Positions 16,701 through 26,938 of a DNA stretch of 63,926 nucleotides are shown piece after piece. Every line of letters starts with the position of its first letter. The first letter of the stretch is position 1. The DNA comes from Candidatus Chloroheliaceae bacterium (GTDB lineage Bacteria > Chloroflexota > Chloroflexia > Chloroheliales > Chloroheliaceae), in contig JACAUC010000004.1 in NCBI GenBank assembly GCA_013390945.1, positions 1-63,926 of the forward strand, read 5' to 3'. Position numbers and translations under genes: made by a program. The notes under the pieces are model-generated. The model did not search any database. It worked only from the letters and a program-made list of their open reading frames with translations, and was not told the DNA's origin.

Positions 16701-19700
16701 TGTGCCACCAACGCCTGCTCCACCCGTACCCGCTTTGGAAGTAAGCCTTACCGCGCTTGATTTTCCATTGGGTACTAATGCAGTAACAACTGTCCTAAAA
16801 AATAAAGGCACGGGCTTACTGACTTGGAGTTTGGTGCCGGGTGCAAATGCTACTCTAGTGGACTTTAATCTGGCTCAGGGAACCATTGGGGCCGGAACTA
16901 CCGCCAGTTTAAACCTTAGCTTGGTTTCGCCTATTCGTCTCACCACCGACCAGACGCTCACCTTCCAAATTAAATCCGATGGTGGCGACATTGACGTGAC
17001 GGCTATTATCCGGGGCGAACCCATACCCAGTGCGGTCTTCATTTCACCATCCCTTGCCAGCACCCTAGACATTAGCACTACCATCAGCTTGCAAGTTGGA
17101 GTTCCAAGTGGAGCTAAAACTCCCGACCATGTTACCTTGACGGCAAATTATAAGAAGTGCTTAACCACTTGTACTGGAGAGGATGTTATCCTAGCGGTTA
17201 AGCCTACTGCCGCTAATAAATGGAGTGTAGTTTGGGATACCAGTACTATCGTCCCGCAAACTGGTATCACCTTAAAAGGGGTACTTTGTACCAGTGCCGA
17301 CGAAGCAGCCTGTGAGCCCATCACATCAAATCTCAACAATTTAATTATTTCGCTGGGTGCTACAGTTACCGGGGTTACAGACAATGGGATCTTGAGTGAA
17401 AATACGCTCCTTACGGTAACGCCAATTGGCCGAGCCGATCACGTCAATTTTAGTGCCAACTATCTAAGTGCCGATCATCCCTTAACCGGAACAGCCAATC
17501 TTACTAATAACTGGAAAGTAGTTTGGCCTACCGGCTTAATACCACCGGGCCAACCGATTATCCTTACAACTATGGTTTGCAGCAGTCCTGATGATAGTAT
17601 TTGTCAGCCAGCGACTACCTTTAATAACCTGAAAACTAAGATGGGTGGCGTGGTCATCTTCAATCCAGACTTACTTTTAACCAACTCCCAAGTGGTAACT
17701 TTAACCGGAATTATAAGCATCACTATCACTCCAACGGTTAATGTTAATCATGCCTCCATCTACGCCACTTACAAACTTAAAACCACCGATGCTATACCGC
17801 TTTCTCGCCTGTTAGACCCCACTCAGTTAATCAATAGTAACTTAAGTGGTGCGATTAGACCTTGGACGGTGGCTTGGAACCCACTTACCCTTCCGGCCCA
17901 ACCGGACATTATCCTCGAAGTAAAGGGCTGTGCTACGACCGATGAAAGTAATTGCGAGGATTTAGCCGCCCCGATTACTAGGCTCTTATTGCTGCCGGGA
18001 GACCCCATTTTGATTAGGACTGTCGCGGGTAATCCTCAAAGCGCCCTCTACAGTACTAAATATACTACTACCCTACAGGTAGCAGTCACCGATATTAACC
18101 TCAACCCAGTGAAAGGTATTCCGGTTACTTTTACAGCACCTCCTGAGACCTTTAACCTTTCTTGTGGCCTTATGGGCATCTGCTTCTCTTTCCCTGCCAA
18201 TCCCACTGGTTGGTTTGGTATTACTAAGACCGTTCAGGGTAATGCTGGCTACGATATTGTTACAGTTACGACCGACGCTAACGGTCAAGCCTTTGCCCCC
18301 GATTTCAATGCCAATTCGAAAACGGGTAGCTTTAACGTCAGGGCTTCGTTTACCGTTATCACCAGAACCCTTTCTACCGACTTCGCCCTCTTTAATAGCG
18401 ATCCAGCCTCGGTTCCGATTCTCGTAGATGCTACATCTAACAACCAGTCGGCTAGAATCGGCGAACCTTTCCCTGTCAGGTTCAAGATTCAAATCCTAGA
18501 TATTAACGGCAAGGCCGCACCTGGGGTAACGGTTACTTTCGCGGCCCCCGACCCTTTGACCAATCTCTCGTCCGGGGAATTTAGTACCACTGTTACTACG
18601 GCGGGCTATCCTACCACTACCGTCACTGCTCTTACCGACAATAATGGCTACGCCCTTGCGCCAGCGGATTTTTACGCTGGTATCTCGCCTTACATTACTA
18701 AGACCCTTGGTAATACACCCAATAATGCACTCACGGATAGTCCTTACTTTGTAACTATCAGTGGTAGTGGGTCTTACATTCCCGGCAATATTGCTCTGAC
18801 TAACCTGCCCGGCAACCCGGCTAACGTTACTATCGCCGCCGCCACTATGCCACTAACCCAAACGGTGGTGGCTGGACAACAGTTCCCAATTAAATTTGGG
18901 GTCTTGGTAACCGATTTACCCGGAACTCCTTTAGTCGGGACTTTGGTTACTTTTACCGTCGTCACCAATACCGTCAATTCCTCCTATGGCAGCTTTAATA
19001 GTCCCAGTGGTTCTAGTGATTTTGTTACGGCTGTTACCGATGCTAGTGGTATCGCTACGGCCCCCGACTTTCTCGTTGCAGGTATTAAATCTAATAATCA
19101 CGCCCCCTTTGGCCCTGATCTACCCTTCCAAGTAGCCGTAAGTGCCGGGTCAGGAAATGCCATCCTCAACTTTGATCTGGTGGTTCTGCCGGATGTTCCC
19201 GTTCAGGCCACCACCTTCTCACCCACTACCACTATCAGTGCCCCCGTCTCTACTACCTTTGGGGTGCCGCTCTCTATCACCCTCAAAGATACACATGGAA
19301 ATCCGGTGAATAATGTCTCAGTGGTCTTCACTGGTACTGCCGCCCCCAACGGAGCCAATCTCTTTACGGTTGCCACTCTTATCTCTGCTACCGATAGTGG
19401 TACAGTCTCGTTTACGCCAGTCGCTGGAACCATCGCTAGTACCACTCCCTACAACGTGAGTGCTACGGCAAACCTCGTGGGTGGTGGTACTTTCCCGCTC
19501 TTAGCGACTCCTTTTAGCTTGAAAAACCTGCCCGGTGTGCCATCTGCCGCCAATAGTACCTTTACTCATGGCGCAGGATTGACCACCTCCGTCGGCATTA
19601 CCGTCAGCAACCCCTTCCCAACAATGACTCTGACAGTCAAAGACCAATTTAATAACTTAGTGGCGGATGGTACAGTAGTTACCTTTGCTGGAACGGGTGT

Positions 19701-22700
19701 TACACCTCCTAGTATTGCCGGTCCTTTCACTACCTTTAATGGTAAAGTTACCGTCACCCCGACGGCTAACACTACGGCTACGCCTGTTGGTACTACCTAT
19801 ACGTTAACGCCTACCGCTGGGGGGGTAACGCTTAACTCACTCAATCTTAGAAATAACCCTGATCTACCTAGCCAAATTCATAGCACTCTACTTCCTACTA
19901 ATAGTCCTGCTGCACCGCTAACCTTTGTGGTTAGCCCTAGCTCTAACTTTACCCTCAGTCTGACCATCCTCGATCAGCATAACAATCCGGTGGTGGATGG
20001 CACAACCGTGAGCCTTAATGTACCGTCTGGTGCTGGTAGTGCTGGGGTCAATAGTGTACCCGCAGCGTCAACTACTTCAGGTGGTTTGGTGGCATTTTCG
20101 CTCACCTCTAATACTGTATCGGGTTCTTATACTGGTGCAGTTACCGTAAATGGGGTTGCCAATTTCTTCTCGTTCTATGTCCAAAACAATCCCGATGTGC
20201 CTAGTGCTACTACCACAACCTTTATCTCGTCAGGTGGTTTGACCACGACGGTTGGCATGTACTTCCCAACAATGACCTTAACGGTCAGAGATACATATGG
20301 CAATTTCGTGGCAGATAATACTTTGGTTTCCTTTACGGGAGCCGGGGTGGTAGCCAGTAGTATTACTGGTCCCATCCCCATCCTTGGATCTTACGCTACA
20401 ATCAATGGCGTGGTGACCATCGTGCCACTGGCGATGACTACGGCTACGCCTGCTGGTACTACCTACCCGTTAACCCCGATTGTTAGTGGCGTGGCGTATA
20501 ACGCAAAGGCTCTCAATCTTAGAAACGATCCTGATCTAGCATTTACTACTAGTAGTTTAACTTTAAGTACTTCAACTTCAGGTCCTATTACTAATAATAG
20601 TTTTGCTGCACCGCTAACCTTTGTGGTTAGCCCTAGCTCTAACTTTACGCTCAGTATGACCATGCTCGACCGATATAACAATCCGGTGGTGGATGGCACA
20701 ACCGTGAGTCTTAATGTACTTCCTAGTACTGTGGTTGCTGGAGTCACTAGTCTACCCGCAGCGTCAACTACTTTAGGTGGTTTGGTGGCATTTTCGCTCA
20801 CCTCTAATACTGTATCGGGTTCTTACACTGGTACAGTTACCGTAGGTGGGGTTCCCAATTTCTTCTTTTTCTATGTCAAAAACAATCCCGATGTGCCTAG
20901 TGCTGCTAAAACTACCTTTACCGCGGCAGGTGGAATCACTAACACCGTTGTCAATACGACCTTCCCACTAATGACTCTAACGGTCAGAGACCAATTCAAT
21001 AACCTAGTCTCCGATGGTATAGTAGTTACCTTTGCTGGAACAGGTGTCACACCCGCTAGTATTGCGGGGCCTTTCGCTACCACTAGTGGTGTGGTAACGG
21101 TTACACCGTGGGCTCTAACGACGATAACTACACCCGGTACTACCTATCCGCTCACGCCTACCGCCGGGGGAGTGACGCTCAATGCCCTCAATCTTAGAAA
21201 CGATCCTGATCTACCATTTTTGGGCAATAGTAGTTTAACTTTAAGTACTTCAACTTCAGGTTCTATTACTACTAGCCTTGGCTCGCCGCTAACCTTTGTG
21301 GTTGGCAATAGCCCTAACTTTACCGTCAGCATGATTATTCACGATCAGCATAACAATCCGGTGGTGGATGGTACCCCGGTGAGCCTTACTTTCAGTGGGG
21401 TTGGTGGTGTCGTTACTCCACCCCCAGCATTGACTACTTCAGGTGGTTTGGTGACCGTTCTGCTCACCACTAACACTAAGGCAGGTCTCTACAATGGGGC
21501 AATCACCGTAGGTGGGGTTGCTAACTTCTTTACGCCTGGTAGTTCTAGTATCTATATTCAAAACGATCCTAATATACCTAATGCTGCTAAAACTACCTTT
21601 ACCTCGGCAGGTGGCTTGACCGCGACGGTTGGCACAAACTTCCCAGTAATGACTTTGACGGTTCGGGATGTCTACAGCAATACCGTAGCCAATGGCACTT
21701 TGGTCTCCTTTACCGGAGCAGGGGTGACCGCCGCTAGTATTTCTGGCCCCGTCTCTGGATCTTTCACTACCACTAATGGCGTGGTAACTGTTACACCGAT
21801 GGCTATGACGACGGCGACAGCACCCCTTACGACCTATCCGCTCACGCCTACCGCCGGGGGAGTGACGCTCAATGCCCTCAATCTTAGAAACGATCCTGAT
21901 CTACCATTTTTGGTCAATAGTAGCTTACTTCCTAGCACTACCCTAGGTGCGCCGCTAACCTTTGTAGTTGGTAATAGCCCTAACTTTACCATCAGCATGA
22001 CCATCCACGATCAGTACAACAATGCGGTGGCAGATGGCACACCTGTAAGCATTAATATACCGTTTGCTTCTACTGCGGCTGGTGTCACTAGTGTACCCAT
22101 GGCAAAGACTACTTCAGGTGGTTTGGTGGCATTTCCGCTCACCTCTAATACTGTAGCAGGTTCTTACAACGGTACTATTACGGTAAATGGGGTTGCTAAC
22201 TTCTTTACGCCTGTCTATGTCCAAAACAATCCTAATGTGCCAAATAACGCTAACACTACCTTTACCTCGGCGGGTAGCTTTACGACTACCGTTGGTACGT
22301 CCTTCCCGCTATTGACCTTGACGGTTCGGGATGTCTACAGCAATACCGTAGCCGATGGTACGGCGGTCTCCTTTACCAGCAGTGGGGTTACGGCTAACGC
22401 CTACTATACCCCTACTTCTGCCACTACCCTTGCGGGTATAATTACTGTACCCGCCGCTGCTAATACGGTCTCTGGTAGCTACAACTTAATTCCTAGTATA
22501 GGCAGTCCGCTTAGTCTTACCAACCTGCCGGGCATACCTGATGAAGCCAATAGTTCGTTTACCTCCTCTGGTGGCTTGACCGCTACGGTTGGCACGAACT
22601 TCCCAATGCTAACCTTGACGGTTAAAGACCAGTACGGCAATTTGGTCTCAACTGGTACTCCTGTTATCTTTTCCAGTACCGGGGTTACGGTCACTAATCC

Positions 22701-25700
22701 CTACGCTACCAACGTTAGCGGCCAAGTTACTCTCGCCCCTACCGCTAAGGGTACGTCTGGTTTCAATCTCTTAACGCCTACCGCCGGGGGAGTCACCTTC
22801 ACTGGGCTCGCGCTCAATCTCCAGAACCTGCCGGGTCTGCCGAGTGCCGCGATGAGTACCTTTACCTTTACCTCCACTAATACCGTCGTCACTAAGCCCT
22901 TCCCACAACCACTAACTTTGACGGTTAAAGATGCTGGGGGCAACTTGGTGGTAGATGGTACTACGGTCACTTTTGCCAGTACCGGAGTTACCGCGACCGC
23001 CAATAATCTTCCGCCTAGTTCCCTAACTACGGTTAATGGTGTGGTTAGCTTCACGCCATACGCTAATACAGTCTCCGGCAGCTATAATATCGTTCCTACC
23101 GCCGAGGGCGTGACGCTCAACCCGATCACTCTTAGAAATGATCCTGATGTGCCAAACCCCCTCTACAGTACGGCAAGTCCTGCCAGTGCGGTTGAGCCTA
23201 CTGGTACACCACTACTTGTTAGTATAAACACTTCATTTAACATCACCCTCACGCTACGCGATCAGTATGACAATCCGGTGGCGAATGGTATTACTGTAGC
23301 ATATGTTGTATCAACAACTGTAAGCGGTGCAAGTGCCACCCCTGCCACCGGAACGGTGGTTACTTCAGGTGGTTTGGGTCAGGCTGTACTTAGTCTCACA
23401 ACCAATCCTAAATCAGATACTTCAGCTTACTACCCAGTTGTTGTCTCAGTAGTTGGAACCCTAACCCCCTACTTTACGCTCGACATAAAAAATAATTCAG
23501 GTTCGCCTTCGAGTTCTCTTGCCCAAAGTACGTTTGTATCCTCAGGTGGCTTGACTGCTACCGTAGGCACTAACTTCCCCGCCTTGACTTTGACGCTCAA
23601 AGATAGTAATAGTAATCCGGTGGTAGGTTACTCAGCCACTTTCACTAGTACCGGAGTCGACCCCGCCAGTATTGCTGGGCCGTTTACTACTGATATTAAC
23701 GGTCAAATTGTTATCACGCCGACGGCACTTACTAATCTAGTTGGGAGCTATAACATAACTGCTAATATAACTGTCATACCTGCATTCCTGTCATTTACGA
23801 GGATTCTGGCACTCGTAAATGTTCCCGATGTGCCAGCCACTGCCACCTATACCCCCACCGTACTTACGGCGGTGGCTGGTGGTACTGCTGGTACTGCCAA
23901 CTTCCCGGCTATCGCAGTGACCATTCGAGACCAATATAGCAATTTGGTGACAAATAGTACGAAGGTTACTTTCACCAACAGTACCGGGGGTCCCGCTACT
24001 GCCACTGGTACTGGTATTAGTACAGGTAATCTCTCTACCACTAGTGGTTTGGTTACGCTCAGTGCTAAAGCTAATACGGTGGCTGGAACCTATACCTTAA
24101 TTCCTAACGCCGGGGGAATCGCGCTCAACTCCAGCCCAATCACGCTCACTAACCTCGCGGGTAAGGCCACTACTTTTGTTGCTACTGGGACGCTCAACGC
24201 TCCAGTCAACACTGCTTACTCGCCACTTACCTTTACGTTTAAGGACGCGAATAGCAACCTAATCAATGATAATACGTCGGTCACTTTTGCCAGTACCGGG
24301 GTGACGATTACAGGTGGTCCCTTCCTTACCCTTAATGGTGCGGTTACTATCACACCGACGGCCCATGGTACGGTGGGTGTCTTTGCGCTAACGCCGAGCA
24401 TAACCGGATCAGGGTTCACCCCAGCTAGTATCAATCTTACTAACACGGTCGGTGCGCCCAACCCTGCCAGCAGTAGCTTTACTGCCGCCGGGGGTATCAC
24501 TAAAACCGTCGTCGTTACTCCCTTCCCACTCTTGACCTTGACGGTTAAAGATTTCTATGGTAACGCCATCGCAAATACGGCGGTCACTTTTGTTAGTACC
24601 GGGGTGACGATTACAGGTAGCTACAATACTAACGCTAGTGGTGTGGTTACTCTTATCCCGGTGGCTAATAATACGGCAGGTAGTTCTATAATTACGCCGA
24701 CGGTGCTAGGAGTGTCGCTCAACCCACTCGATCTGATCAATCTTCCGGGTGCGCCTAAAGCTAGTACCAGTACCTTTACGGCAGCGGGCGGTATCACCAC
24801 CACCAACATTAGCACTAGCTTTGGGCTATTAACCTTGACCGTCAAAGATCTCTATGGCAATCCGATCACCACTAGTACGGCAGTTACCTTTGTTGGTGGT
24901 AGTGGGGTGGTGCTTCCTACGGGTCCTTTCGCTACCGATGCTCTAGGTGAGGTAAGCTTCACACCAACGGCTAATACGTTGGCGGGTAGCTTTGCCATAA
25001 CGCCAACCGTGCTAGGAGTGACGCTCAACCCAATCCATCTGCAAATTAATCCTGGCCCGGCGAGTCAAGGTAACAGTACACTCCCCGCTAATGGCTTGAT
25101 CGCTACGGTCGGTACTAATTTTGCGCCGCTGGTTTGGACGATTAAAGATGGTTCGGGCAATCTGCTGGCAAATACGGCAGTCACCTTTGCCAGTACGGGT
25201 ATTACGCTTCCGGTTGGTCCCCTCTTCACCGATGCCAGTGGTGTAATTACTCTTACGCCGACAGCTAATAATACGGCGGGTCCTTCCTCCGTAACACCTA
25301 CTATCGGTGTAGTGACGTTTAGCGCGGTCACTCTGACCAACGCTCCGGGTGCGCCGAGTGCAGCGGTCAGTACCTTTACGGCGGCGGGCGGAATCACCAC
25401 CACTAACCTCAGCACTAGCTTTGGGTTATTAACCTTGACCGTCAAAGATTTCTATGGCAATCCGATCACCACCAGTACGGCGGTCACCTTTGTCGGTGGC
25501 AGTGGGCTGACGCTTCCTCCTGGTCCTTTCGCTACCAATGCCTTTGGTGTGGTAAACTTCACACCAACAGCTAATACGTTGGCGGGTAGCTTTGGCATAA
25601 CGCCGACGGTGCTAGGAGTGACACTCAACCCAATCGCGCTACAAATTAATCCTGGCCCGGCGAGTCAAGGTAACAGTACACTCCCCGCTAATGGCTTGAC

Positions 25701-26604
25701 GGCTACGGTCGGTACTAATTTTGCGCCGCTGGTTTGGACGATTCTAGATGGTTCAAACAATCCGCTGGCAAATACGGCGGTCACCTTTGCCAGTACAGGT
25801 GTTACGCTTCCGGTTGGTCCCTTCTTCACCGATGCCAGTGGTGTAATTACTCTTACGCCGACGGCTCATAATACGGCAGGTCCTTCCTCAGTAACACCTA
25901 CTATCGGTACAATAACGTTTAGCGCGGTCACTATGACCAACGCTCCGGGTGCGCCAAGTGCTACGACTAGTACCTTTACCCCTGCGGGGAACAGTGCCAC
26001 CGTTAACACAGCCTTCCCAGTAGCATTGACTTTGACGGTTAGAGACCAATACGGCAATCTGGTGGCAAATGGTACTCCGGTCAGCTTTGCCAGTAGCAGT
26101 ATTACGGCTACGGCTTGGTATACACCTAGTTCCGCTACTACCCTTGCTGGTGTCGTTACAGTACCTGCGACTGCTAATACTATTGCAGGTAGTTATACGT
26201 TAACCCCTACGGCAGGTGGAGTGCCACTCACGGCAATCGCCGTCAATCTGACCAACCTTCCGGGTGCGCCGAGTGCAGCCAATACGCTAGTTATACCCGT
26301 TACGACTTTGGGTACGCCGTTGACCACCGTAACGAATACCACTTTTACTGCCATTTCGGTAATTATTCGGGATCAATACAATAACGTGGCGACGGATAGC
26401 CCTGCTACGGATGTTACTTTTGTCGCACCTACTACAGTAGGTGTTGCTGGAGTTCAGGCGTATACAGCACTAGTGCCAACGGTCAATGGGGTGGCATCCA
26501 TTACTTTTACGGCCAATGGTACGCCAGGTCCTTATACCGTGACGGCTAGATTAGGTGGGGCATTAGGTACAGTCTATGCCACTTTCTATTTGAGTAATGT
26601 CTAA
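13723..26604 (+). CDS. Giant surface protein: cytosolic Ig domains, TM, propeller, C39-like peptidase, Ig stalk
   Basis: 4293 residues. Residues 1-230 are NEW3-like Ig domains without signal peptide; one TM at about 240-266; a TolB-like propeller (SVSPDGRRLAYVTARN, PVWSADGEKLTFVS); a C39-like cysteine peptidase at ~551-725 with Cys587 (DAGCPIVAAAM), His677 (SHFVIV) and Asp696 (VIDPWDG); an Ig-like domain; a Thr/Val/Pro linker (TTVAP repeats, ~945-1000); three Ig-like domains with paired Cys (~1107-1426); then some 30 invasin/Big-type Ig repeats to the end. N-in/C-out topology is inferred. It overlaps the SARP gene by 14 nt (ATG 13723, AGAGGG upstream). The stalk suggests reach away from the cell; the peptidase may process peptides or cell-wall-linked substrates outside the membrane. 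Confidence 0.85.
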   Translation: MIKTDINNSLIELAPDQATKVSLTLTNQSPVIDFFTLSFEPIQDLDNLGMEPAWVSFTPPNFSLRPPQPGVSAAESENQQVVEVNITIPAGLTAGSYSGKIIIKARSGADNSASLPINLVVSEIESQTFEVQPLEYTSRSNKAVYRVSMSNKGNATRLYPVYAEDTNDECLFEVTPSEITLDQGEEGALTLVARPRNRNWASEDKRYDFKVNLEGFTQEIPAVFIQRCALPPVYWIRQHWGMLVIAAGVIFAMVLLAINFLLPIFIKATTEVACGPEYKRQVSLVSNNVESQIWVSGPHGDGQMVKVVGGESPDLLPGIFHSLISVSPDGRRLAYVTARNLAMDDAKIYIVDLENLQIAPKVVTNVPTSGLWPIAPVWSADGEKLTFVSRPGSKTAAAPAAAAVISGTTVVSTTTAALPVEPVTTQLDLWVVAKIADTAEAKLLVPSAKLGNKLEATMFYGDANRVICWTPNNSTILVWRTPPEGGDKIPTQIGLDGKIEVATGTAPSSIVRSLVGVPTVAPAAKDNRAGEKLFAPLPGVKAQDVTTSSPCAFPQPYSQNDPRWSNLLLKQTSTSQPTDPHMSDAGCPIVAAAMLLNYYQIDYDPSEVLNKCLGDLASPMEQKGWDAILKCSAGKMRGPGTRSNFNWEALNNSLKNGPTIVGLIRGVVSPDGQPGSHFVIVNSGADSVANSYKVIDPWDGSTWKDLEYFISKGYQLGWLISYGGGSNCGGNNTPDSNLNIQITGSVRDGMITAGDQTFGYEVESNQTFTSTATARVTGADGKLFELTNKDLPRGRRVLINQEGYYSIRIEVRTADGDLPTIRNLFFTIDRSKPKIKAKIKALPDKNGNYVGTIPVDLISEDALSGVSKVEFKIDDQDWKLYNSDTTFDQIVIKGLGAHTLIYKVTDALGNTTTETLTIGVVPPPNKDGTLATLPPATTAVVVKPTTVAPKVTVAPTTVAPKTTVAVTTVAVTTVAPTTARPTTVATTVAPVTTVPPTPAPPVPALEVSLTALDFPLGTNAVTTVLKNKGTGLLTWSLVPGANATLVDFNLAQGTIGAGTTASLNLSLVSPIRLTTDQTLTFQIKSDGGDIDVTAIIRGEPIPSAVFISPSLASTLDISTTISLQVGVPSGAKTPDHVTLTANYKKCLTTCTGEDVILAVKPTAANKWSVVWDTSTIVPQTGITLKGVLCTSADEAACEPITSNLNNLIISLGATVTGVTDNGILSENTLLTVTPIGRADHVNFSANYLSADHPLTGTANLTNNWKVVWPTGLIPPGQPIILTTMVCSSPDDSICQPATTFNNLKTKMGGVVIFNPDLLLTNSQVVTLTGIISITITPTVNVNHASIYATYKLKTTDAIPLSRLLDPTQLINSNLSGAIRPWTVAWNPLTLPAQPDIILEVKGCATTDESNCEDLAAPITRLLLLPGDPILIRTVAGNPQSALYSTKYTTTLQVAVTDINLNPVKGIPVTFTAPPETFNLSCGLMGICFSFPANPTGWFGITKTVQGNAGYDIVTVTTDANGQAFAPDFNANSKTGSFNVRASFTVITRTLSTDFALFNSDPASVPILVDATSNNQSARIGEPFPVRFKIQILDINGKAAPGVTVTFAAPDPLTNLSSGEFSTTVTTAGYPTTTVTALTDNNGYALAPADFYAGISPYITKTLGNTPNNALTDSPYFVTISGSGSYIPGNIALTNLPGNPANVTIAAATMPLTQTVVAGQQFPIKFGVLVTDLPGTPLVGTLVTFTVVTNTVNSSYGSFNSPSGSSDFVTAVTDASGIATAPDFLVAGIKSNNHAPFGPDLPFQVAVSAGSGNAILNFDLVVLPDVPVQATTFSPTTTISAPVSTTFGVPLSITLKDTHGNPVNNVSVVFTGTAAPNGANLFTVATLISATDSGTVSFTPVAGTIASTTPYNVSATANLVGGGTFPLLATPFSLKNLPGVPSAANSTFTHGAGLTTSVGITVSNPFPTMTLTVKDQFNNLVADGTVVTFAGTGVTPPSIAGPFTTFNGKVTVTPTANTTATPVGTTYTLTPTAGGVTLNSLNLRNNPDLPSQIHSTLLPTNSPAAPLTFVVSPSSNFTLSLTILDQHNNPVVDGTTVSLNVPSGAGSAGVNSVPAASTTSGGLVAFSLTSNTVSGSYTGAVTVNGVANFFSFYVQNNPDVPSATTTTFISSGGLTTTVGMYFPTMTLTVRDTYGNFVADNTLVSFTGAGVVASSITGPIPILGSYATINGVVTIVPLAMTTATPAGTTYPLTPIVSGVAYNAKALNLRNDPDLAFTTSSLTLSTSTSGPITNNSFAAPLTFVVSPSSNFTLSMTMLDRYNNPVVDGTTVSLNVLPSTVVAGVTSLPAASTTLGGLVAFSLTSNTVSGSYTGTVTVGGVPNFFFFYVKNNPDVPSAAKTTFTAAGGITNTVVNTTFPLMTLTVRDQFNNLVSDGIVVTFAGTGVTPASIAGPFATTSGVVTVTPWALTTITTPGTTYPLTPTAGGVTLNALNLRNDPDLPFLGNSSLTLSTSTSGSITTSLGSPLTFVVGNSPNFTVSMIIHDQHNNPVVDGTPVSLTFSGVGGVVTPPPALTTSGGLVTVLLTTNTKAGLYNGAITVGGVANFFTPGSSSIYIQNDPNIPNAAKTTFTSAGGLTATVGTNFPVMTLTVRDVYSNTVANGTLVSFTGAGVTAASISGPVSGSFTTTNGVVTVTPMAMTTATAPLTTYPLTPTAGGVTLNALNLRNDPDLPFLVNSSLLPSTTLGAPLTFVVGNSPNFTISMTIHDQYNNAVADGTPVSINIPFASTAAGVTSVPMAKTTSGGLVAFPLTSNTVAGSYNGTITVNGVANFFTPVYVQNNPNVPNNANTTFTSAGSFTTTVGTSFPLLTLTVRDVYSNTVADGTAVSFTSSGVTANAYYTPTSATTLAGIITVPAAANTVSGSYNLIPSIGSPLSLTNLPGIPDEANSSFTSSGGLTATVGTNFPMLTLTVKDQYGNLVSTGTPVIFSSTGVTVTNPYATNVSGQVTLAPTAKGTSGFNLLTPTAGGVTFTGLALNLQNLPGLPSAAMSTFTFTSTNTVVTKPFPQPLTLTVKDAGGNLVVDGTTVTFASTGVTATANNLPPSSLTTVNGVVSFTPYANTVSGSYNIVPTAEGVTLNPITLRNDPDVPNPLYSTASPASAVEPTGTPLLVSINTSFNITLTLRDQYDNPVANGITVAYVVSTTVSGASATPATGTVVTSGGLGQAVLSLTTNPKSDTSAYYPVVVSVVGTLTPYFTLDIKNNSGSPSSSLAQSTFVSSGGLTATVGTNFPALTLTLKDSNSNPVVGYSATFTSTGVDPASIAGPFTTDINGQIVITPTALTNLVGSYNITANITVIPAFLSFTRILALVNVPDVPATATYTPTVLTAVAGGTAGTANFPAIAVTIRDQYSNLVTNSTKVTFTNSTGGPATATGTGISTGNLSTTSGLVTLSAKANTVAGTYTLIPNAGGIALNSSPITLTNLAGKATTFVATGTLNAPVNTAYSPLTFTFKDANSNLINDNTSVTFASTGVTITGGPFLTLNGAVTITPTAHGTVGVFALTPSITGSGFTPASINLTNTVGAPNPASSSFTAAGGITKTVVVTPFPLLTLTVKDFYGNAIANTAVTFVSTGVTITGSYNTNASGVVTLIPVANNTAGSSIITPTVLGVSLNPLDLINLPGAPKASTSTFTAAGGITTTNISTSFGLLTLTVKDLYGNPITTSTAVTFVGGSGVVLPTGPFATDALGEVSFTPTANTLAGSFAITPTVLGVTLNPIHLQINPGPASQGNSTLPANGLIATVGTNFAPLVWTIKDGSGNLLANTAVTFASTGITLPVGPLFTDASGVITLTPTANNTAGPSSVTPTIGVVTFSAVTLTNAPGAPSAAVSTFTAAGGITTTNLSTSFGLLTLTVKDFYGNPITTSTAVTFVGGSGLTLPPGPFATNAFGVVNFTPTANTLAGSFGITPTVLGVTLNPIALQINPGPASQGNSTLPANGLTATVGTNFAPLVWTILDGSNNPLANTAVTFASTGVTLPVGPFFTDASGVITLTPTAHNTAGPSSVTPTIGTITFSAVTMTNAPGAPSATTSTFTPAGNSATVNTAFPVALTLTVRDQYGNLVANGTPVSFASSSITATAWYTPSSATTLAGVVTVPATANTIAGSYTLTPTAGGVPLTAIAVNLTNLPGAPSAANTLVIPVTTLGTPLTTVTNTTFTAISVIIRDQYNNVATDSPATDVTFVAPTTVGVAGVQAYTALVPTVNGVASITFTANGTPGPYTVTARLGGALGTVYATFYLSNV
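24780..25980. repeat. Two ~600-bp near-identical units within the giant gene
   Basis: Sequence from about 24780 recurs from about 25380 with only scattered changes (for example ACTAGCTTTGGG...TTAACCTTGACC at both, period 600 bp). Each unit encodes two Ig-like repeats. Other partial repeats occur at a ~670-bp offset around 21170-21230 and 21840-21910. Recent internal duplication or gene conversion is the simplest reading. Confidence 0.8.
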
Positions 26605-26938
26605 TCTTTAGACCGGAAGGCCAGCCTGCGGTCAGCCTTAACTTGGGTTACAACCAGTTTACGGTCAGCCTACGGCTAACCCGGATTCAAAAGCGGGGCT
26701 GTTAGCTTTAGAATCCGGGTAATTCAAGACCGGAAATAAATTTCCGGTTGGCCTCCCGGTCAGGCCTCCGGTAGAATTTGGAAACGCTATCGGAAGGTGC
26801 AATCAATTGGTAGGGGTGTATGGCATACACCCTCCTTACATCGGGTAGGGGGGTATTGCATACACCCAATGTGCATCTGGGCAAAGGGAAAAACTCGTCT
26901 TTAACTTGGGTTCTGGAGAGAACGGCAGAGGGAGAATT
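26605..26938. other. Intergenic region with several palindromes
   Basis: 334 bp without a gene. Inverted repeats: CCCGGATTC (26690-26698) with GAATCCGGG (26711-26719); ACCGGAAAT (26729-26737) with ATTTCCGGT (26740-26748); GGGTGTATG with CATACACCC around 26814-26832. The first could end transcription of the giant gene, but no clear T-run follows. The last belongs to a short palindrome type seen again at 36535. Confidence 0.6.

Noticed and set aside
13723..26604. Giant proteins as injected eCIS effectors
   Set aside because: They have a membrane anchor, Thr/Pro linkers and far more residues than a tube lumen would hold; a surface role fits better.
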